DNA of 64,000 nt from Bolinopsis microptera (Eukaryota; Ctenophora; Tentaculata; Lobata; Bolinopsidae): positions 8,078,675 to 8,142,674 of the forward strand of contig NC_087078.1 of NCBI RefSeq assembly GCF_026151205.1, given 5' to 3'. Positions 23,076 to 33,304 of the stretch are shown here, in pieces. Both the position numbers and the translations under genes were made by a program. The notes beneath the pieces were generated by a model. It was not told the origin of the DNA and made no database searches. It saw only the letters and a program-made list of their open reading frames with translations. The first letter of the stretch is position 1; each line of letters opens with the position of its first letter.

Positions 23076-23369
23076 GCTTCTAGTTCAGGAATCAATTCAG
23101 CACTGATGAGGGATGTGTTCGCTCAACTATCAAGTAGTATTCTTGCTGCAAGTATTTTACCATTGTACACTTGGAGGGGGATTATTTAAAACATACAAGT
23201 GATACGAAAAGTTTGTTTTCAGCAGGAGCTTTCAAAATACATGTATAAATCGTCTTCAGATGGGGATGATGTTGTGAAGGGGTGATTATATTATGATGTA
23301 GTGGTGTCAATGATGAGTGGTGTGTGACGTGCAAGGGTGGAGTGGAGAGGGTGGAAAAATGTTTTAAGT

Positions 23370-24041
23370 TTACAATACAATAACATTCAAATTAAAAAAC
23401 AAGGCTTCTGAGGTCGATGAAAAGGAAATGCCAGATGGCCTGGGCTTTAGAGATAAAGCAATCTTGGGAAGGATGGGGTCCCATAGTGAGCTACATTTGA
23501 GGGCACGATTAGTTCTGTTCATGGAGGGTTGTCTTATCTGAATAGCGGCGTGTTCTGTCAGGTCAAGTTGAGATCGTGTGGTGAGGGATTTGAGGACTTC
23601 TATGTTGTTCCAGGAGATGGAATGTCCAGTGGTCAGGGCATGATGGGCGGGGGCGGATTTGATCCTGTCTGTGGTTTCATCGAAGGCATTGTTGAGTCTG
23701 TAACATCGTTCGTGTTCTTTATTTATGCGGTGGATCAGGGATCTGTAGGTCTGTCCGGTATACTTGGAGGGACATTGTGAGCAGGATATCTCGTAGATGG
23801 TGTTAGGAGTGAGTTGAGTGGGGGGTGTGGTCTTCGTCTTGGTGAGAAGGTTGCGGAGAGTAGTAGCTGATGAGTGGGTCACTTTGATGTCGTGTTGTCC
23901 GAGTATCTTGGAGATAGGTTTGGAGAGTGAGGGATGGAAAGGAAGGGAAACGCTGAGTGCGTGATCTCTGGTCTGTTGGTTGAATGATGCTAAGGATTGA
24001 TGTCGGGGAGGGTTGGTGAATTTGTGGTGAACTTCGTCCAT
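23370..24041 (-). pseudogene. 5'-truncated Penelope-like element, GIY-YIG endonuclease end
   Basis: About 223 residues. The core reads NTIYEISCSQCPSKYTGQT followed by YRSLIHRINKEH, then HHALTTGHSISW and LTEHAAIQIRQPSMNR. This is the GIY-YIG endonuclease arrangement found at the C-terminus of Penelope-like retroelements (GIY-like strand, YTG/YIG strand, Arg in the helix, His-x-Ile-x-Trp, and the catalytic Glu in LTEHAAI). The reverse transcriptase is absent upstream, so only the 3' part of an element remains. It belongs to a different family from the two complete elements in this window, which have a Cys-rich linker before the endonuclease. Confidence 0.75.
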
Positions 24042-24147
24042 GATGGTGGTGATGCAAAGGGGTGGGAAGCCGTTCTGAAGGCAAACGTGTATGACAGTCT
24101 GTAGTTCACACTGAATCTGTCTGTCTAGTCATAAGTTTGCTCTTCTC

Positions 24148-24963
24148 CTATTGTCTTTCTGCTGCGGACGTTGTCTGTCTCCTCTTGACTTCCCCTGGGT
24201 GTCCCTCTAAGTATCCTCTCGAGTATCCTCCTGACTTCTTCTCCTCACATTCATGAGTACTGTGACCAAGCTTCTCAGTTTCATCACTTTTTCTTTCCTC
24301 TTTCCAGTTCTCCTCATGCTGGTCTAGAAGGTAATGCTTAATGGAGTCCAATTCTCCTTTCAAGGCATCTAACTATACGGTGTGGTCTATGAGTCTCTGA
24401 TTCTCTTCAGAGTCTGCTGCAAAGACAAACCCATTGTCTTTCTCTTGCTTTATGTTAATCTGCGTCTCCTGCTTTGTATGGTTCTGGGCTTTGTCTAGCT
24501 GTGGCTGCAGCAACGCAAACATTTCCAGTAATTCCACATCTGTCATTGCCGCTTTTATCTTCATAAAACTTAACTCCTGAGGGTAAGAGACCTAAGAATC
24601 TCAGCAGTACAACATCATTTGAGAATTTTGTGTCTTTCCTTAATTTCTTTAATATGAAGAATCTAGTCTTGAGCTCTCAGCTCCCCAGTGACAGAACACT
24701 CAAAGAACTTTTGAACCCCTAGAACCCGTGATAGTTTACCATCGACAAGCTCACTCAACCTTTGAGCGCTCTAGATCATCATTAGTATTTTGTTCAATAA
24801 CCAGTAATGCAATCTCCACTTCTCCTTCATTTCTGCATACGTAGACGGGAAGAGAGTCAATCTTCTGTTTGTCTGATGCAAATAGTGCCGTTGCTCGCAG
24901 TCTTCCCCAATCTTGAATGGATTGACCCGGCATCAGCGCTGAGATGACATTGACTGGTGCCAT
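24148..24963 (-). pseudogene. Decayed ORF cluster of unknown origin
   Basis: Three open stretches on the minus strand, all in the same reading frame: 24751-24963 (starts MAPVNVISALMPGQSIQDW), 24373-24564 and 24148-24363. The last two are separated by a single TAG and a few codons and would otherwise form one Glu/Lys/Gln-rich, coiled-coil-like protein. Between the first and second, the frame appears shifted: another frame continues with RLSELVDGKLSRVLGVQKF. I do not recognise the family. A gag-like or ORF1-like retroelement protein is possible because a PLE relic lies just downstream. Confidence 0.4.
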
Positions 24964-25006
24964 ATCTCAAAACTTTTCCTGTCTTCTGAATGATGTCAAA
25001 TGATGG

Positions 25007-25148
25007 AGTAGTTTGCTGTTTATTAGTCTCATGATTGAAATACTGATAGTTGGGCGTTGACGCCGAAAATTTACCTACATTCCTAACTTCCTGTTTCATT
25101 TGTCCTTGTCTCTTCCAACCGGATATTATCCAACTATCAGTATTTCTG
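25007..25148. repeat. Shorter relative of the 21638 palindrome element
   Basis: The lead-in gctgtttattagtctcatga is the same as near 21614. The block from atactgatagttgg to ccaactatcagtat has 14-base inverted ends and contains gcgttgacgccgaaaattt and tgtccttgtctcttccaacc, as in the palindrome arms. A further piece matching the palindrome centre is at 25336-25392. Confidence 0.75.
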
Positions 25149-25842
25149 AATGATAAGTGTTACAAAATAATTTGAGGTTATTATGTGAGGTTCCAATATA
25201 GTGAACTATTCAATGAAACTAGGTGATTGGTATTAAAACACTAGCATGAACAATATACAACTTACATGGAACTGAGTTACATGGAATAACCGAAAGGGGG
25301 ATGTCGTTAGGTAACAGTATATATTATATATATACAATAGGCTGACAGTATTTTAATACTTTCAACACTACTATATAACAAATAATTTGAGATCATGAAT
25401 ACTATGTTGTCACATTGAAACGTTGAATAATTCATTTCCTGATAAGAGCCTTTTCCTTGTCGCATCAAACGGGATCAATAAAAATTAACCTAAGAAAACA
25501 TTTCAACTATGCGACTCATAAATAATATTCCAATCCAGATTTTACAGTATTATGAATGATGCAAAAGATCATTGAGGTACTGAAATCTAGGTTACACGAT
25601 ACATAAGAAAGCTTTGATAAACGGGAAATCATCAGACTACAACTGGAGTGATTTTTGAAGATTTTCGAATTAGGCCTTGTTTGTTTGTTTGTTTGTTTAT
25701 AGAACCCGTCCCCAATCTGGTATTGGAAAATGTCTAAACTCATTTCTGATCAATCATTTACCAGTGATCAATCATTATAGTCAGTGTGCGTGATACAAGT
25801 CTCGATCGAGGTATTGAAAACAGTTGCTCAATAGAGTCCAGT

Positions 25843-26020
25843 TCACCGAAATATTAATATTAAGGAAATTTACCAGGATTTGTTAATCAAATTGATTTGA
25901 ATCATTAACATTTTTGTCAAAATTCAGGTATTTTTGTTGACTCCAGCAAGGCCCATACCCCCCTTCGGCCCTCTCCCTGTCAGCAACCGTCATCATTTCC
26001 AAACCCCCTCCCTCCACCCT
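25843..26020. repeat. Dispersed repeat, copy 1
   Basis: A block from aaggaaatttaccaggattt through ttgtcaaaattcaggtattt and cccccttcggccct to gtcagcaaccgtcatcattt. The same block recurs in direct orientation at 32572-32735 with small differences and an inserted (ata)n in the second copy. Confidence 0.8.
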
Positions 26021-26574
26021 TGGCTGCTGATGTGAATGCTCCCTTATCTAGTAAAATTTATTCAGCGTAAATGAAACCGTTTTGAATAGCAGTATCCTAT
26101 TGCCATTTTCCACATTCATCACTTTTGGTTTCGGATATCATAAAATATTCTAATAATGATTCATGTTTAATCTTGGTAGGTATTACCCATCAGAGTAATT
26201 TTCTCAACTTTTTAAAATTGAGCTGGGCTGGTTTCCGGTACAAGGTTCAGGGGCAGCTGCAAGAAAATATGAACCACTGCAGAAGGTTGCCACCATTTGG
26301 ATCTTAGATTGACTCAGAAAAGGGAGTGTTAATATTCCTACTAGAAAGAAGAAACTGTTGGGAATTAGACATTTTAGGTCTTTTCGAAATAGCTGCTAAT
26401 AGTAATGAACTTTCAGAGTAGTGCATATGGGAGTATGGGTCACGTGGCTTATGTTCAGAACTTTTGAATGTGCTAGGTTTATAAATGCCAAAATAAAGCC
26501 ACTATCGTCGAAAACGCTATTATTTTTGTTTACCAATATCCTCAAACTCGAATGAACGTGTCCATATAAAATAT

Positions 26575-26689
26575 ATACAAATTGAAACGATGGGTTAAGT
26601 CAGACAATTGTTTCAATCATGAAAGCATGATATTGTCAGTCTCATGATTGAAACAATTGTTTGACTTAACCCGTCGTTTCAATTTGTAT
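26575..26689. repeat. 48-base inverted repeat (hairpin)
   Basis: Arms 26575-26622 and 26642-26689 (starting atacaaattgaaacga) are complementary with two mismatches around a 19-base loop. A fragment of the same arm (caaattgaaacga) occurs near 32525. It lies just downstream of the 3' end of the Penelope-like element, so it may be a terminal structure of an older element. Confidence 0.8.
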
Positions 26690-26780
26690 CTAGCTCACAG
26701 CTTGCCGATTGAGCACTGTCGGCTACAGTCGATGCCACCCACAATCTTACTATATATAAAGCGAGACGATATATATATAT

Positions 26781-29700
26781 ATATTTGAGACATTCAGTGA
26801 AACAGTAAAACACGAAATTCACATTAAGCTATCGATTGTGTAATCTTTACATGTCTCATTCTGAAAGCAAGTTTATTAAAATAACTGTTCTATGAAGTAA
26901 ATTAAAAACATGACAAAAATAGATCAATACTGAGATGGGAAATTTGTGAGTAAGTCTCATTCAATCATAAGATATAAACAAAAGATGCAGAGGTGAAAGT
27001 AAACATCAAAATGCAAGTGTCTGTGGAAAGATTAATATTAAAACATATCATATAAAGGTCAATTTTTTATTTCATTAAGAGCACTACGTTTATTAAGTCC
27101 TCCAAAATCACTGAGGGTCATAAGCTGGTTTTGCCAAAATGATTCTCTTTCTTTAGCAACCCTACTTCTATCTTCTAAGGTTAAACATTTTATAAAATCT
27201 AGCTTTTCAAAAATAATAACCTCTATCTGATCGGATAACTCATTGTCAAACGTTTTTAAGGGCTCTTTGGTAAGATTATGGAACTGGTTATCGTTAAAAT
27301 GACAAGAAATTTCACAACTCCTAACCGCTTTCCTAATATGTGATTTGTGGTTCTGCCATCTGGTCTTAAAATTGTTAACTGTGCTTCCTACTGAAGCACG
27401 TCTGCAGACTTTATCCCTTACTAGATAGCACACCCCTACTGTGTTGCAGTCTAGTTGTCCAATGATGTTAACAGTGTACCCCGAGTGGTAGCTCTGAGCT
27501 GTTTTTGATTCACAAATATACATTCTACAGGCTTTACATCTGGAGTTACAATGATAACATCCCCCCTCTTCTATACTAGTAGGCAGAGCCACATTTTCAG
27601 TGTTAGAGTTTAAAGCTATAACATTACTATCTTCATGATACTTACGATCTTCTGAAAGTTTACTCGGAACTAAAGTTTCTTTGATAGTTTTATTACCACG
27701 ATATGAAACAAATACTTTACTAGGCTGGATCACAGACTTTAAAAGGGGGTCTAGGCCAAGGATAAATTTATTCTTGTTAACTATTTTACCAATTGGAGGT
27801 AAGTTAGGGTCAAAATCACAAACTAAAGGAAAACATCTTTCACTCTTCTTACTATTAGAGCTTGTAAGGTTTTTTGAAATCAGATCATCCCGTTTAAGTA
27901 ACTCAACTTTCTCAAAGGATTTATGGATAAGATCTTTATTGTAATTCCTATCTTCTAGATATTCACTAAATTCAATTTTACATTTCAAATACTCTTCTTC
28001 CTCTGAACAGTTTTTGAACACTCGATGTGCTACTCCATATGGAATATTCTCTGCTATGTGTGTAGGGTGGCAGGATTGTGGGAGTAAATAGCTATGGGCA
28101 TCACTAGGTTTGCAGTACGTCCTAGTTTCTAGCTTGCAATTTTTCGAGTAAATAAACAGGTCTAGAAATTCAGTCCCCTCTGTAGAAGGTGTCGACATTG
28201 TAAACTTGAGGTTTGGATGGTATTGATTGAGCCAAAGTAGGAACTGGTCTAGCTTCTCCAGTGACTCAGTCCAAGTGATGTATATGTCGTCACGGTATCT
28301 GCCATAGAACTCAGGGGTTGTGATTTCTTGGCTCTCCACGATCTTACTGTCCAAGGGGCTGAGAGCTGAGTCTGCATACTGGCAAGCATTATTTGGACCC
28401 ATCGCAGTTCCACTTGTCTGTACATACATGTTGCCATTGAAAACAGTGATGTTGTTATCCAGGGTTATCTCCAAAGCTTCCATAACGCAGTCTGTGGAGA
28501 AAAGTTTAGTACTTCTTTGGTCTAGTAAGGTTCTACAGGCTGGTAGTCCAATCTCCTTTGAAATGCTGGGGAACATGTTTACAATATCAAATGTAACGTG
28601 GTAGATGGTCTTCCCAGTCAATCTTCCTGACTCATTGAGTTCTTTCATCTTCATAAGTAGATCATTAGAATCCATGAGGCAGTGGGGCAGGGTTACCTTC
28701 TTTAGTTCTTCTGCTGTGAATATTGAGAGGTTCTTGATGTAAGAGTTACATCCAGTGCTGATAAGTCTCCCAGGGTAGTTTTTCTCTGGTTTGTGAGCTT
28801 TCAGGTTCATGTAGTTTACTCCAGGTTCATTTTCCTCTTCACTAGGTGTTACCCATTCCATAAAGTTTGGGGTCATGCCAGGGCAGTCAGCATCTGCTGA
28901 GTATTTCAGAACCCACTCTTTAATGGTGATGATGGTTGTGTGGATCTGTTGTTGTTGATCCGATACTTGTTTGAAAGTGCTCTGATCTTTTAGAGCAGCT
29001 TCTACTCTATTGATGTAGTCTGATTTGTCTAACACAAAGAACCCAGTCCCTTTATCAAATAATCGAATTACAGCATCATCCCAGCTTTTGAGCTCTTGGA
29101 TTGCTTTTGTAGTCTCCTTGTCTACATTCCTAGGAGCTGGCTTTGGTTTTCTAGGGTGATTAGATATCTGTTTCTTGACATTGCTGATGAACAGTTCTAA
29201 TGCATGATTACCACTGTTAGAGAAATTCTTCTTCTTTGAGGTTTTTATTCCTAGAACTTTCTCCATTTGCTTTACCTTCTGGTCAAGGGTTTTCTCATGT
29301 TCTTCTACATTTTGGGTGGGGATTACAACTCTACTGAGGACGAAACTCATTCTAAGTGAGTTTGCCCAGGAGTTTACATCTTCTACTAGTTTATCTCTGT
29401 TCGTTTTAGAAGGAGTAACTGCAAATGATTCTCCAAGGTGGAAGACAAACTTATGAGCATTTGTAACTGTTTTGGACGAGAGATTAATGACAGTTTTGTC
29501 TAATGCAGCTTGGCTGACATTGTTTCTGTTAAGTGGTCTTGATTTTATCCCATCCCTCCTGTGTTTATGGACAGATTTCCTTTTTCTAGGTTTAGTGACT
29601 TTTGATTTTTTCTCCTTGCGCCTACGAGTTCTCGTTTTGGTTAGAGATATCCTGGGTACTTCTGGTTGTTCTGGTAATGAAGTATAGCTGTTTTTGATGT

Positions 29701-30381
29701 ATACCTCTGTTCCATTCACCTTGTCTCTATTTAACTTAGAATCGTGTGTTTTCTCACATTCCAGTTTCTGTTGGCGGATCTTGTGTTGGACAGTAGCCAT
29801 ACCTCTCTCAAAATGGTTTGTTGGCACAGCAGTTTTAAACTCATTTTCCAGTTTGTAGTAGTTCTCTCTTAGTCTGTTTGACCAGTTGTGGTAGTAGAGG
29901 ATTAAGATATCCAAGATTCTGCTAGCTGTGAATATCATCATACTGGCGGTCAACTTCTCTAAAACAGGGTCTCTGACACTACACTGAAATTGACACTGTT
30001 CAGAGATACCTTTTGGTATTGTTGATTGTTGCTTGCTTTTCATAAGGTAGAAGTACTGCTGTTGTATACGGATGTTTTTCCTTCCAGCATTAGACAAAGC
30101 AGCAATAAACCTATCGGAAGTGTTAGTAGGTCTGTGGTACATATTTTGGGGGAGACTTTGTTGCGATGAGTGTGGAGAGTGTATTAACAAAGTTTACAGA
30201 CTGGTGCACAAACATGAACGTAGACAAAACACTGATATGACAAGGACAGGATGAACTTCTGGATCACTCTACTGGTAGAAGATCTGGCGGAATCTAAAGA
30301 AGTCAGTGTGATTTGACTGTTGCTTTCTGATTGTAGATTCACAGCACGGAAGTCCAGGTAACTGTATTCACTGATGTATAT
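26781..30381 (-). mobile_element. Penelope-like retroelement 1, near full length
   Basis: An element in minus orientation between TA-rich microsatellites: tatata at 26769-26784 on its 3' side and gtatatata at 30376-30385 at the join to the upstream partial copy. It contains one long ORF (27059-30142) and about 280 bases of 3' untranslated sequence. The unit 26781-28184 is repeated at 30382-31785, offset 3601 bases, so the element is preceded by a partial head-to-tail copy of itself, an arrangement known for Penelope-like elements (pseudo-LTR). Confidence 0.85.
27059..30142 (-). CDS. Penelope-like element polyprotein (reverse transcriptase + GIY-YIG endonuclease)
   Basis: 1027 residues from the first in-frame ATG at 30142; the frame stays open upstream to 30193 without another ATG. 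Residues about 1-440 are basic and Lys/Arg-rich. Motif A of the reverse transcriptase is FDIVNMFPSI (about 516) and motif C is YRDDIYITW (about 614), followed by TEFLDLFIYS. A Cys-rich linker (CYHCNSRCKACRMY, about 870) precedes a GIY-YIG-type domain (VCYLV, then VGSTVNNFKTRWQNHKSH). The endonuclease YIG strand reads ASVGST, so it is somewhat degenerate. PLE proteins act by target-primed reverse transcription in the nucleus. The ORF has no stop or frameshift, which suggests recent activity. The linker type resembles the Neptune-like group, but that placement is inferred. Confidence 0.9.
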   Translation of the reverse strand: MYHRPTNTSDRFIAALSNAGRKNIRIQQQYFYLMKSKQQSTIPKGISEQCQFQCSVRDPVLEKLTASMMIFTASRILDILILYYHNWSNRLRENYYKLENEFKTAVPTNHFERGMATVQHKIRQQKLECEKTHDSKLNRDKVNGTEVYIKNSYTSLPEQPEVPRISLTKTRTRRRKEKKSKVTKPRKRKSVHKHRRDGIKSRPLNRNNVSQAALDKTVINLSSKTVTNAHKFVFHLGESFAVTPSKTNRDKLVEDVNSWANSLRMSFVLSRVVIPTQNVEEHEKTLDQKVKQMEKVLGIKTSKKKNFSNSGNHALELFISNVKKQISNHPRKPKPAPRNVDKETTKAIQELKSWDDAVIRLFDKGTGFFVLDKSDYINRVEAALKDQSTFKQVSDQQQQIHTTIITIKEWVLKYSADADCPGMTPNFMEWVTPSEEENEPGVNYMNLKAHKPEKNYPGRLISTGCNSYIKNLSIFTAEELKKVTLPHCLMDSNDLLMKMKELNESGRLTGKTIYHVTFDIVNMFPSISKEIGLPACRTLLDQRSTKLFSTDCVMEALEITLDNNITVFNGNMYVQTSGTAMGPNNACQYADSALSPLDSKIVESQEITTPEFYGRYRDDIYITWTESLEKLDQFLLWLNQYHPNLKFTMSTPSTEGTEFLDLFIYSKNCKLETRTYCKPSDAHSYLLPQSCHPTHIAENIPYGVAHRVFKNCSEEEEYLKCKIEFSEYLEDRNYNKDLIHKSFEKVELLKRDDLISKNLTSSNSKKSERCFPLVCDFDPNLPPIGKIVNKNKFILGLDPLLKSVIQPSKVFVSYRGNKTIKETLVPSKLSEDRKYHEDSNVIALNSNTENVALPTSIEEGGCYHCNSRCKACRMYICESKTAQSYHSGYTVNIIGQLDCNTVGVCYLVRDKVCRRASVGSTVNNFKTRWQNHKSHIRKAVRSCEISCHFNDNQFHNLTKEPLKTFDNELSDQIEVIIFEKLDFIKCLTLEDRSRVAKERESFWQNQLMTLSDFGGLNKRSALNEIKN

Positions 30382-31785
30382 ATATTTGAGACATTCAGTG
30401 AAACAGTAAAACACGAAATTCACATTAAGCTATCGATTGTGTAATCTTTACATGTCTCATTCTGAAAGCAAGTTTATTAAAATAACTGTTCTATGAAGTA
30501 AATTAAAAACATGACAAAAATAGATCAATACTGAGATGGGAAATTTGTGAGTAAGTCTCATTCAATCATAAGATATAAACAAAAGATGCAGAGGTGAAAG
30601 TAAACATCAAAATGCAAGTGTCTGTGGAAAGATTAATATTAAAACATATCATATAAAGGTCAATTTTTTATTTCATTAAGAGCACTACGTTTATTAAGTC
30701 CTCCAAAATCACTGAGGGTCATAAGCTGGTTTTGCCAAAATGATTCTCTTTCTTTAGCAACCCTACTTCTATCTTCTAAGGTTAAACATTTTATAAAATC
30801 TAGCTTTTCAAAAATAATAACCTCTATCTGATCGGATAACTCATTGTCAAACGTTTTTAAGGGCTCTTTGGTAAGATTATGGAACTGGTTATCGTTAAAA
30901 TGACAAGAAATTTCACAACTCCTAACCGCTTTCCTAATATGTGATTTGTGGTTCTGCCATCTGGTCTTAAAATTGTTAACTGTGCTTCCTACTGAAGCAC
31001 GTCTGCAGACTTTATCCCTTACTAGATAGCACACCCCTACTGTGTTGCAGTCTAGTTGTCCAATGATGTTAACAGTGTACCCCGAGTGGTAGCTCTGAGC
31101 TGTTTTTGATTCACAAATATACATTCTACAGGCTTTACATCTGGAGTTACAATGATAACATCCCCCCTCTTCTATACTAGTAGGCAGAGCCACATTTTCA
31201 GTGTTAGAGTTTAAAGCTATAACATTACTATCTTCATGATACTTACGATCTTCTGAAAGTTTACTCGGAACTAAAGTTTCTTTGATAGTTTTATTACCAC
31301 GATATGAAACAAATACTTTACTAGGCTGGATCACAGACTTTAAAAGGGGGTCTAGGCCAAGGATAAATTTATTCTTGTTAACTATTTTACCAATTGGAGG
31401 TAAGTTAGGGTCAAAATCACAAACTAAAGGAAAACATCTTTCACTCTTCTTACTATTAGAGCTTGTAAGGTTTTTTGAAATCAGATCATCCCGTTTAAGT
31501 AACTCAACTTTCTCAAAGGATTTATGGATAAGATCTTTATTGTAATTCCTATCTTCTAGATATTCACTAAATTCAATTTTACATTTCAAATACTCTTCTT
31601 CCTCTGAACAGTTTTTGAACACTCGATGTGCTACTCCATATGGAATATTCTCTGCTATGTGTGTAGGGTGGCAGGATTGTGGGAGTAAATAGCTATGGGC
31701 ATCACTAGGTTTGCAGTACGTCCTAGTTTCTAGCTTGCAATTTTTCGAGTAAATAAACAGGTCTAGAAATTCAGTCCCCTCTGTA
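30382..31785 (-). mobile_element. 5'-truncated tandem copy of Penelope-like element 1
   Basis: By reading, the sequence matches 26781-28184 base for base. It ends abruptly at ctgtatatatat (31781 onward) inside the coding region, where the full copy continues tgtagaaggt. It carries the last roughly 370 codons of the polyprotein in frame (30660 to about 31778), without the reverse transcriptase core, so it cannot act alone. The near-identity suggests that both copies arose in one recent insertion event. Confidence 0.88.
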
Positions 31786-33304
31786 TATATATATATATAT
31801 CTGTGCCATTTTACTGACACCACGGCATCAACTTTAACGCGACTTTCCGCAAAAACCGTAAAAGATATACAACTGAAACTTTTTTGACTGGGTCAAATGC
31901 TTTTATGCTTTTCAAATCAGCATGAAAAAATAAAAAATTGGCCAAGGAATAAGAGTTTTAGAGCCCAAAATTTGGACCCCCAAGTGGTGTCAAAAACGCG
32001 AATTAAATAGGTAATAATTATTTTAGTCTCTTGAGTCTTGACACCATTTTAGGGTTATACGGGTTCCTGCTAGTTATATATAATAATATATATATATATT
32101 TTGTTGCTGTACTCCTACACATTAAAAGTCGGTGTTGATTAGATCTTCGAAATAGTTCTTTGCATCATTTTATTAAACATCGTTATCTGAGATAAAATTA
32201 TTCTAAAAGCAACTGGAATATACACAAATAGGAAAGGAAAACAAGTCTTAGGAAGACGTACAAAACTATGTGACTCAAAACGGTACAAAACTAAAAAATA
32301 CTGAGTAATAATCAAACGAAAAGAATGGCTGCGTACATCTACATCTTATCTAATCTATTAAAGATTAGTTTCTCGGACAAAGCTAGATTTCTCTGAATCA
32401 AGCAGTAAAAATATTAAAATAGTGATGAATATAACACGTCTCTGATGGCAATATTGTAAACTATATATGCTAAGATCATGTTAAATAAAATAAAAATAAA
32501 AAAATAAAATATATATATATATTCAAATTGAAACGACCGTTTGAGTCAGATATATATATATATATATATTAAGGAAATTTACCAAGCTTTGTTAATCAAA
32601 TTGATTTGAATCATATAATAATAATAAACATTTTTGTCAAAATTCAGGTATTTTTGCTGACTTCAGCAAGGACCAGACCCCCCCTTCGGCCCTCCCCCCG
32701 GCCCTGTCAGCAACCGTCATCATTTCCAAACACCTCCCTCCAGTCACTTCAATCGGGGAGATGTGTGATTGTTTAAGTTGACTTATTACCTACATGTAAT
32801 GTGAGATGCATATGTAAACTAGTTAGGAGATCGCTTGCGGTATGTAGTTGTATTTAAAAAATGTGTGTAGTCTCCATTCATTACATTTACATCCCTCACA
32901 ATCGACTCATAGAAAGCTTGTTCATCTCTTTGCTAATAACAAACTTATTTTTTCACTTGCGTCTTTGTACAATGTACATGACAACATACTGGTTAAAAAT
33001 GCACATTCTTTGACATTAGGTTTATTTCAAAATTCAAATGAATTTTACATCAATGATTACAATTACATTTACTCAAGACCAAAATATTTGCAATGAGGCA
33101 ACAACATGATTTATGAAAGTTAAGAAAATATGAATGAAACTCAACACCACCAGACTGCAACTGATGATGATTGTAGTTAAATTATTAGATTATATAACTC
33201 TTGCTAATATCCATCTCTAACTGTAACATTAAATTCAGAATTATGTCACAATGACAAAGACAGTTGAGAATTATTCATGTCCGTAATATGTGTAAAATCG
33301 GAAT
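31786..33304. other. Non-coding repeats upstream of the SOS gene
   Basis: TA microsatellites (31784-31800, 32085-32097, 32508-32521, 32551-32567), a segment with partly complementary gacaccac and gtggtgtc (31814 and 31984), and copy 2 of the dispersed repeat (32572-32735). The last 500 bases before 33305 should hold the SOS promoter and 5' UTR; I see no distinct element there. Confidence 0.5.
32572..32735. repeat. Dispersed repeat, copy 2
   Basis: Direct repeat of 25843-26020: aaggaaatttaccaagcttt, ttgtcaaaattcaggtattt, cccccttcggccct and gtcagcaaccgtcatcattt are shared. It is flanked by a (ta)n tract on the left. Confidence 0.8.

Noticed and set aside
23041-23369. Continuation of a host gene between the LINE and PLE relics
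   Set aside because: No splice-bounded frame with protein character; it looks like the 3' untranslated end of the PLE relic.
31814-32000. Terminal inverted repeats gacaccac/gtggtgtc
   Set aside because: Only 8-9 bases match and there is no clear element between them.
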